This document shows positions 5,514 to 9,159 of a stretch of 9,159 bases of DNA, in pieces. The notes below the pieces were generated by a model that did no database searches, was not told where the DNA came from, and saw only the letters and a list, made by a program, of their open reading frames with translations. The stretch spans positions 1 through 9,159 of the forward strand of contig CAMVOG010000080.1 in assembly GCA_947169005.1 (NCBI GenBank), given 5' to 3'. The DNA is from an uncultured Clostridia bacterium. GTDB lineage: Bacteria > Bacillota > Clostridia > Oscillospirales > Oscillospiraceae. Positions within the stretch are counted from its first letter, which is position 1. Each line of letters starts with the position of its first letter. The translations under genes and the position numbers were made by a program.

Positions 5514-5541
5514 TGGCAGTGGAGTCACCGCATTAACCGCT
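5514..5541 (-). repeat. Direct repeat copy 2, at the 5' end of the antisense RNA
   Basis: TGGCAGTGGAGTCA (5514-5527), CCGCA insert, ATTAACCGCT (5532-5541) read on the + strand. It matches 13 of 14 and 10 of 10 bases of copy 1. Its right edge coincides with the predicted antisense start. Confidence 0.85.
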
Positions 5542-5547
5542 GCACAT

Positions 5548-5575
5548 AGTATAGCAGGTTTTTGGGAAAAAGCAA
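5548..5575 (-). promoter_or_regulatory. Antisense RNA promoter
   Basis: Minus strand: -35 TTGCTT (5575-5570), 16-nt spacer, -10 TATACT (5553-5548). It points left towards the shared hairpin. The -35 is only moderately conserved. Confidence 0.6.
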
Positions 5576-5659
5576 GAGCGAATTGTGGGGAAAGGAAAAC
5601 CCTGCGGGAATATGCAGCTAAAAACTAGAAACTAAATTCTCAAATCTATTATTTCCCTC

Positions 5660-5690
5660 TTGACTCTCCCCCTGGGGGATAAGCTACAAT
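5660..5690 (+). promoter_or_regulatory. MerR-type promoter with 19-nt spacer and operator
   Basis: -35 TTGACT (5660-5665) and -10 TACAAT (5685-5690) are 19 nt apart, the over-long spacing typical of MerR-activated promoters. Between them lies the palindrome TCCCCC-T-GGGGGA (5667-5679). The downstream gene encodes a MerR protein, so autoregulation is likely. Confidence 0.8.
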
Positions 5691-5720
5691 GAAGCTGACC
5701 CAAGGAAAGGAGGCGGCCTT

Positions 5721-6491
5721 ATGAAGATCAAGGAAGCCGCGAGAGCCACGGGGCTGACGGAGAAGACCATCCGCTATTACGAAAGCCGGGGGCTGGTGGT
5801 CCCCGCCGCACGGGAGCTGAACGGACGCAGCTTTCGGGACTACTCGGAGGCGGACGTGGAGGCGCTGCGCACGGTGGCGACCCTGCGCCGAGCCCGCTTC
5901 TCCGTGGAGCAGATCGCCCGCATGCGGGAGGAGCCCTCCTGCATCCCGGACGTGGTGCGCGGCTACGCCAAAAATGTGGAGGAGGCCCACGCCGTTCTGG
6001 GGCGGCTGCTGGAGCTGCTGGAGCGGGAGGATTTGACGGACGCCGCGGACGCGGAGGAGCTGGCGGCCCGGCTGCGCCCCGCCACGGAGACCATTCCCCT
6101 GCCGAAGCAGGACCTGCGCTTTCACTTCCGCCTGCTGGACGAGCGGGACGCACAGACCCGCCGCCGGGTGCGGGAGCTGCCGGACGGCCTGCGCTTCGGC
6201 TGGATGACCCTGTACAGCGGCAAGGACCGGGCCCGCTTTGAGGATATGCAGGTCTCCCTGCGGCTGGCGGGCATCCCCTTCCGCACCCGGACTTATACGG
6301 CCACGGAGCGCCTGTCCGCCCAGGGCTTGGCGAACATGGGCAGCTCCATGGCGAATTTCCGCGGGCCGACTGTGACGAATTTCGGCCTGCAGGCGAAGCT
6401 CCTGTCCGACGAAAGACTGGACAGCTATGGCATCGAGATCCGCAAGCGGGACGCTGCCCGGGCCCGGGAGGCCCTGCGGAGCCTGCACTGA
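5721..6491 (+). CDS. MerR-family regulator with DUF2007-like C-terminal domain
   Basis: 256 aa; ATG 5721 with AAAGGAGG (5706-5713) 7 nt upstream. Residues 1-70 form the MerR winged helix-turn-helix (MKIKEAARATGLTEKTIRYY, then the wing RSFRDYSEADVEAL). A coiled-coil dimerisation helix follows at about 75-120. The C-terminal part is not a drug-binding GyrI-like domain. From about residue 172, WMTLYSGKDRARFEDMQVSL, then LAGIPFRTRTY, and the ending SYGIEIRKRDAARAREAL look like the DUF2007 / putative signal-transducing fold (a Y-x-G-x-D start, 'aGIPf' middle, 'V-x-x-x-D-x-x-x-A' end). That assignment is moderate. The promoter has MerR architecture, and a terminator closes the gene as a single unit. 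The URO-D operon just downstream is a possible second target, but its promoter has a normal 17-nt spacer. Confidence 0.85.
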   Translation: MKIKEAARATGLTEKTIRYYESRGLVVPAARELNGRSFRDYSEADVEALRTVATLRRARFSVEQIARMREEPSCIPDVVRGYAKNVEEAHAVLGRLLELLEREDLTDAADAEELAARLRPATETIPLPKQDLRFHFRLLDERDAQTRRRVRELPDGLRFGWMTLYSGKDRARFEDMQVSLRLAGIPFRTRTYTATERLSAQGLANMGSSMANFRGPTVTNFGLQAKLLSDERLDSYGIEIRKRDAARAREALRSLH

Positions 6492-6498
6492 ACGCAAA

Positions 6499-6525
6499 AA
6501 GCCGCCCACCCGGGCGGCTTTTTTT
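6499..6525 (+). terminator. Rho-independent terminator of the MerR gene
   Basis: AAGCCGCCC (6499-6507) pairs with GGGCGGCTT (6512-6520), loop ACCC, followed by T residues through 6525. The stem starts 8 nt after the TGA. Confidence 0.93.
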
Positions 6526-6557
6526 GTGGGCATCGTTATGAAATTTGCACAAAAGAA

Positions 6558-6586
6558 TTGCATTTGCAGAGCGGAGATAGTATAAT
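6558..6586 (+). promoter_or_regulatory. Promoter of the URO-D/nitrilase operon
   Basis: -35 TTGCAT (6558-6563), 17-nt spacer, perfect -10 TATAAT (6581-6586). AAAGGAGG (6601-6608) follows, 8 nt before ATG 6617. No MerR-like palindrome lies in the spacer. Confidence 0.75.
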
Positions 6587-6616
6587 AATGCTGAAAAAAC
6601 AAAGGAGGGGAAACCG

Positions 6617-7609
6617 ATGGCACATCTGACGGAAAAGGAAAACTTTTTGCGGGTGCTGGACGGGGAGATGCCCGAATTTCTCCCCCAGTATGATTTCTTC
6701 CGCTGGCACGCGGGGCTGCCCATGTTCGGGGAGCCGGGGCCGGACGGCGCGGTGCGGGATGATTTCGGCGTGGCCTACACCACCTCCAAGGAGTCCATGG
6801 GCGGCTTCATGCCCGTCCCCGGCAGCATTTTCCTGGATGATATCACCAGATGGCGGGACGTGGTGAAGCGCCCGGACGAGTCGGACCGGGACTGGGAGAA
6901 GCTGGCCCGGGAGGCGCTGAAAAACAAGGACCCGGAGCATGACCCCATCGTGGCCTTCAACGGGGGCTATTTCATGACGCTGATGAACATGATGGGCTTT
7001 GTGGACGGGCTCTGCGCCATGATCGAGGAGCCGGAGGAGGTCTATGCCCTCTTCGACTATCTCAGCGGCTATTACCTGGACCATGAAAAGGTCCTGCTGG
7101 AGTATTTTCACCCGGACGCCTACTGCCTCTCGGACGATACGGCGGCCATGCAGGCCCCCTTCATCAGCGCGGAGACCTACCGGGAGCTGGTGAAGCCCTT
7201 CCACCAAAGGGAGGCGGAGCTGGCCCTCAACGCCGGAGTGCGGGTCGTGATGCACGACTGCGGCAAGTGCGAGTGCTTCATCGACGACTGGATCGACATG
7301 GGCGTTACGGGCTGGAACCCGGCCCAGGTGACGAACGATCTTGTGGGCATCAAGAAGAAGTACGGGCGGAAGCTCGTGATCTGCGGAGGCTGGGACAACC
7401 AGGGCCCCATCTCCTTCCCCGATACGCCCGATGAGGAGCTGCGCCGGGCGCTGATGGACTACATTGACCGCTTTGCCCCGGACGGCGGCTTCGCCTACAT
7501 GGCCAGCGTCGTGGGCAGCGCTGGGGACGAGCCCTTTGACCGCAAGATGAAGCTGATCGACCAGGTCTACCGGGAATACGGGCGGGACTGGTACAAAAAT
7601 CACGGCTGA
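6617..7609 (+). CDS. URO-D/MtaA-like superfamily protein, probable methyltransferase
   Basis: 330 aa of the uroporphyrinogen-decarboxylase superfamily, of the catabolic branch that includes corrinoid methyltransferases MtaA, MtbA and CmuA rather than HemE. The N-terminus MAHLTEKENFLRVLDGEMPE is the usual 'K-e-N-f-l-r-x-l-x-G-x-x-P-e' start of clostridial members. A VMHDCGKCEC segment gives H213 and C215, the H-x-C zinc pair expected of MtaA-like thiol methyltransferases, and C256 in ICGGWDNQG is a candidate third ligand. MGVTGWNPAQ (228-237) corresponds to the barrel strand before it. These proteins typically move methyl groups between a corrinoid protein and a thiol or methylated substrate; the substrate here cannot be told. 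No corrinoid protein gene is adjacent. The nitrilase gene follows after 19 nt. Confidence 0.85.
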   Translation: MAHLTEKENFLRVLDGEMPEFLPQYDFFRWHAGLPMFGEPGPDGAVRDDFGVAYTTSKESMGGFMPVPGSIFLDDITRWRDVVKRPDESDRDWEKLAREALKNKDPEHDPIVAFNGGYFMTLMNMMGFVDGLCAMIEEPEEVYALFDYLSGYYLDHEKVLLEYFHPDAYCLSDDTAAMQAPFISAETYRELVKPFHQREAELALNAGVRVVMHDCGKCECFIDDWIDMGVTGWNPAQVTNDLVGIKKKYGRKLVICGGWDNQGPISFPDTPDEELRRALMDYIDRFAPDGGFAYMASVVGSAGDEPFDRKMKLIDQVYREYGRDWYKNHG

Positions 7610-7628
7610 AAAAGCCGCGGAGACAGGG

Positions 7629-8477
7629 ATGGAACGGAACAGAAGAAAGCTGAAAATCGCTTTATTACAGCTTTTGCCCGAGAGCGGCCTGCAGGGGCAG
7701 CTCGACAAGGGGCGGGCCGCCTGCGTCCGGGCGAAGGAGTTGGGGGCGGATATCGCCCTTTTTCCGGAAATGTGGAGCGACGGGTATTTTTTGCCCCAGG
7801 ACAGCGGGGAGCTGGAGGCTCTGGCCATAGAGAGCGGGGGCGATTTCGTCCGCGCCTTCGCCCGGCTGGCCGGGGAGCTGCAAATGGCCATCGGCGTCAC
7901 CTTCCTGGAAAAACACGTGCCGAGGCCCCGCAACTCCATGATCCTCTTTGATCGGAACGGCGCGGAGCGGCTGCACTATGCCAAGGTGCATACCTGCGGC
8001 TTTGACGCGGAAAGGGTCCTCTCCCCCGGCGACGGCTTCTCTGTGACGGAGCTGGACCTCGGCTGGGACCGGATCAGGGTGGGCGCGATGATCTGCTTTG
8101 ACCGGGAGTTCCCGGAGAGCGCGCGGGTCCTGATGCGCGAGGGCGCGGAGCTTATCCTGGCCCCCAACGCCTGCCCCATGGAGCTCAACCGCCTCGCCGC
8201 CCTGCGGACGAGGGCCTATGAGAATATGCTGGCTGTTGCCACCTGCAATTATCCCGCCGGTCAGCCGGACTGCAACGGGCGCTCCACGGTCTTCGACGGG
8301 GTCGCCTGGCTGGAGGACGAGCCGGGGGTGCGGGATATGTGCGTTTTTGAAGCGCCGGAGGCGGAAGGCGTTTATCTTGCCCAGGTGGACATGGAGCAGC
8401 TGCGGGCCTATCGCCAAAAGGAAGTAATGGGCGACAGGTACCGCCGCCCGGAGACATACGGGCTGCTGATCGACTAA
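7629..8477 (+). CDS. Nitrilase-superfamily carbon-nitrogen hydrolase
   Basis: 282 aa, cytoplasmic. The complete catalytic triad of the carbon-nitrogen hydrolase fold is visible: E47 in LFPEMW, K119 in HYAKVHT, and nucleophile C156 in GAMICFDREFPE. The FDREFPE context and the length point to an aliphatic amidase or N-carbamoyl-type amidohydrolase, releasing ammonia from an amide or carbamoyl group, rather than to a true nitrilase. The substrate is unknown. ATG 7629 is preceded by a weak GGAGA (7617-7621), and the 19-nt gap from the URO-D gene with no promoter between implies one operon, so the two enzymes may act on the same N- and methyl-containing compound. No terminator is visible before the next promoter. 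Confidence 0.9.
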   Translation: MERNRRKLKIALLQLLPESGLQGQLDKGRAACVRAKELGADIALFPEMWSDGYFLPQDSGELEALAIESGGDFVRAFARLAGELQMAIGVTFLEKHVPRPRNSMILFDRNGAERLHYAKVHTCGFDAERVLSPGDGFSVTELDLGWDRIRVGAMICFDREFPESARVLMREGAELILAPNACPMELNRLAALRTRAYENMLAVATCNYPAGQPDCNGRSTVFDGVAWLEDEPGVRDMCVFEAPEAEGVYLAQVDMEQLRAYRQKEVMGDRYRRPETYGLLID

Positions 8478-8497
8478 AGGAAAACCGGCGTAAATAC

Positions 8498-8526
8498 TTG
8501 CAATTTGCCTTCTTTTGTGTTATGCT
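8498..8526 (+). promoter_or_regulatory. Promoter of the small basic protein gene
   Basis: -35 TTGCAA (8498-8503), 17-nt spacer, -10 TATGCT (8521-8526). The start is expected near 8533, giving a leader of only about 25 nt. Confidence 0.6.
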
Positions 8527-8546
8527 TCCGTCTCAGAACACAAAAG
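8512..8546 (+). promoter_or_regulatory. 10-bp inverted repeat spanning -10 box and ribosome binding site
   Basis: CTTTTGTGTT (8512-8521) and AACACAAAAG (8537-8546) are perfectly complementary with a 15-nt loop. The left arm runs up to the -10 box; the right arm overlaps AAAAGGAGG (8542-8550). It may be an operator, or a hairpin that hides the ribosome binding site only in read-through RNA from the nitrilase operon. Confidence 0.55.
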
Positions 8547-8557
8547 GAGGCATTGCC

Positions 8558-8860
8558 ATGGAAAAATTCGTTCCCTATGAGAAGCTCTCCAAGAAAAAGC
8601 GCAGGGAGCTGGACGCGGCGCGGCGCGGAAGCTGGGGCGGGCTCAACCCCGTGACACGCAAGCCGCAGAATTCAAAAGCGTATAAGAGGAAAAAGACGTG
8701 GAAGTGGGATCGGGACGATCCGGCTCCGCGTCTTTTTTGCGCTGGGGAACGAAAAACGGCCTCCGGGGAAACCCGGAGGCCGGAATCGTTATGCTTGCGG
8801 CTTACATGTAGCCGGTCTTCTCGTACTGGAGGGGAGCGCGCTGGATCTCCTCCTTCTTGA
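8558..8860 (+). CDS. Small basic protein with in-frame terminator; candidate ArfA/BrfA-like rescue factor
   Basis: ATG 8558 with AAAAGGAGG (8542-8550) 7 nt upstream. The first 50 residues look like a conserved clostridial miniprotein: PYEKLSKKKRRELDAARRG, then NPVTRKPQNSKAYKRKK, strongly basic. An intrinsic terminator (8695-8738) lies inside the frame from codon 46 on, with its U-run at codons 59-61, and no stop codon occurs until 8858-8860, 59 nt into the opposite-strand gene. Most mRNAs should therefore end without a stop, and the ribosome would stall after about 60 residues. This is the arrangement of E. coli arfA and B. subtilis brfA, whose products are cleared by tmRNA and accumulate only when trans-translation fails. 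The NP-V-x-R...K-A-Y-x-R-K segment recalls the DPLFR...KGSYMRK part of ArfA. The residues after about 50 (RRPESLCLRLTCSRS) look non-native. The alternative is simple loss of a stop codon in an unrelated small protein. Confidence 0.7.
   Translation: MEKFVPYEKLSKKKRRELDAARRGSWGGLNPVTRKPQNSKAYKRKKTWKWDRDDPAPRLFCAGERKTASGETRRPESLCLRLTCSRSSRTGGERAGSPPS
8695..8738 (+). terminator. Intrinsic terminator inside the small-gene reading frame
   Basis: Outer stem GACGTGGA (8695-8702) with TCCGCGTC (8725-8732), one G-T pair; inner stem GGATCG (8707-8712) with CGATCC (8716-8721) around a GGA loop; six T residues at 8733-8738. The frame through it (codons 46-61) has no stop. Confidence 0.85.
8752..8781 (-). 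terminator. Terminator of the minus-strand URO-D-like gene
   Basis: Perfect 10-bp stem, GGCCTCCGGG (8758-8767) with CCCGGAGGCC (8772-8781), four-base loop. On the minus strand the stem is followed by GTTTTTC (five T, 8756-8752), 21 nt past the gene's stop codon. Confidence 0.85.
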
Positions 8861-9159
8861 TGCCGAAGTGCTCGCAGTTGTAATCGTCGATGGCGGCCAT
8901 GATGGTGTCATACACGCCGTCGTAGATGCTGCCGGGGCCGCCCTGGGCGATGCAGGGGATATAGGCCTTGGGGGTGCAGGCGTCCAGCATCTTGTAGACC
9001 TTGGCGTAGATGTCCTCCTTGGTCCAGCCCTCGTAGTCGAAGTCCGCGCCGTCGAAGCCGCCCATGAAGCCGATCTTGCCGCAGTACTTGCGGGTCAGCT
9101 CAGGCAGATCGTTGGAGCTCATGCAGCCCTGCCACACGTCGATGCCCATTTCGATCATG
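8802..9159 (-). CDS. URO-D-like superfamily protein, C-terminal 118 aa (partial)
   Basis: The frame is open to the right edge; the Met at 9158 is probably internal, since the fragment begins in the middle of the barrel. IEMGIDVWQGCMSSNDLPEL followed by KYCGKIGFMGGFDGADFD is the standard C-terminal pattern of clostridial uroporphyrinogen-decarboxylase-like methyltransferases (a 'G-x-D-x-W-q' strand, then 'G-K-i-x-F-x-G-G-f-D'). The ending YIPCIAQGGPGSIYDGVYDT and EEIQRAPLQYEKTGYM is the usual tail. It is a different subgroup from the 330-aa protein at 6617 and is not a recent duplicate. Partner corrinoid or reactivase genes, if any, would lie to the right. Confidence 0.85.
   Translation of the reverse strand, partial: MIEMGIDVWQGCMSSNDLPELTRKYCGKIGFMGGFDGADFDYEGWTKEDIYAKVYKMLDACTPKAYIPCIAQGGPGSIYDGVYDTIMAAIDDYNCEHFGIKKEEIQRAPLQYEKTGYM

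Larger units (their letters stand above)
5462..5541 (-). ncRNA. Candidate antitoxin antisense RNA
   Basis: The minus-strand promoter at 5575-5548 predicts a start at about 5541, so the RNA begins AGCGGTTAAT, the complement of the second repeat block, followed by the complement of the first block and then the shared hairpin: about 80 nt with no useful ORF. It can pair with the toxin mRNA at two places: over the toxin ribosome binding site edge and start codon through the repeats, and at the 3' hairpin where the genes overlap. That would block toxin translation. Existence and ends are predicted from promoter, repeat and hairpin only. Confidence 0.65.

Noticed and set aside
8185..8457. Minus-strand and alternative-frame ORFs within the nitrilase gene
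   Set aside because: They are Pro/Arg-rich shadows of a GC-rich gene with an intact catalytic triad.

Overview
The window looks like a chromosomal stretch of a GC-rich gut-type clostridium, probably an Oscillospiraceae-like genus such as Flavonifractor, Lawsonibacter or Oscillibacter. The grounds are strong AAGGAGG ribosome binding sites, sigma-A-like promoters with 17-nt spacers, GC-biased codons in otherwise Firmicutes-type genes, a DUF6514-like protein, a SHOCT miniprotein and two URO-D/MtaA-type proteins. The genus is inference; no rRNA or marker gene is present. Most genes are on the + strand. A small gene at the left and a truncated gene at the right are on the - strand.

Left third (1-2760): the 3' end of an unidentified gene, a convergent DUF6514-like gene, then a sulfur-metabolism block. 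An Rrf2/IscR-type regulator with three conserved-type cysteines is followed by an O-acetylhomoserine sulfhydrylase gene (metY type). The two promoter regions share an operator-like sequence (TACTA, AACC, TAGG blocks), so the regulator probably represses both itself and metY. Between the metY promoter and metY lies an 18-codon leader ORF with its own ribosome binding site.

Middle (2761-5720): a TtcA-like PP-loop ATPase, then a membrane-anchored GH3 beta-N-acetylhexosaminidase gene broken by a frameshift just after the anchor and Pro-Glu linker, then a 69-aa SHOCT protein. Next is a compact locus with the layout of a type I toxin-antitoxin system of the pAD1 par (Fst) kind. A 27-aa membrane peptide gene and a short antisense RNA are transcribed towards each other into one shared 15-20 bp hairpin. 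A split direct repeat makes the 5' end of the antisense RNA complementary to the toxin start region.

Right third (5721-9159): a MerR regulator with a probable DUF2007-like C-terminal domain behind a 19-nt-spacer MerR-type promoter; a two-gene operon of a URO-D/MtaA-like protein and a nitrilase-superfamily amidohydrolase; a small basic protein whose intrinsic terminator lies inside its own reading frame before any stop codon; and the 3' part of a second, convergent URO-D-like gene.

The two points most worth following are the par-like toxin-antitoxin locus (5267-5575) and the small gene at 8558, whose mRNA should end without a stop codon. The latter is the arrangement used by the ribosome-rescue factors ArfA and BrfA, and the protein has a short C-terminal motif that resembles ArfA.
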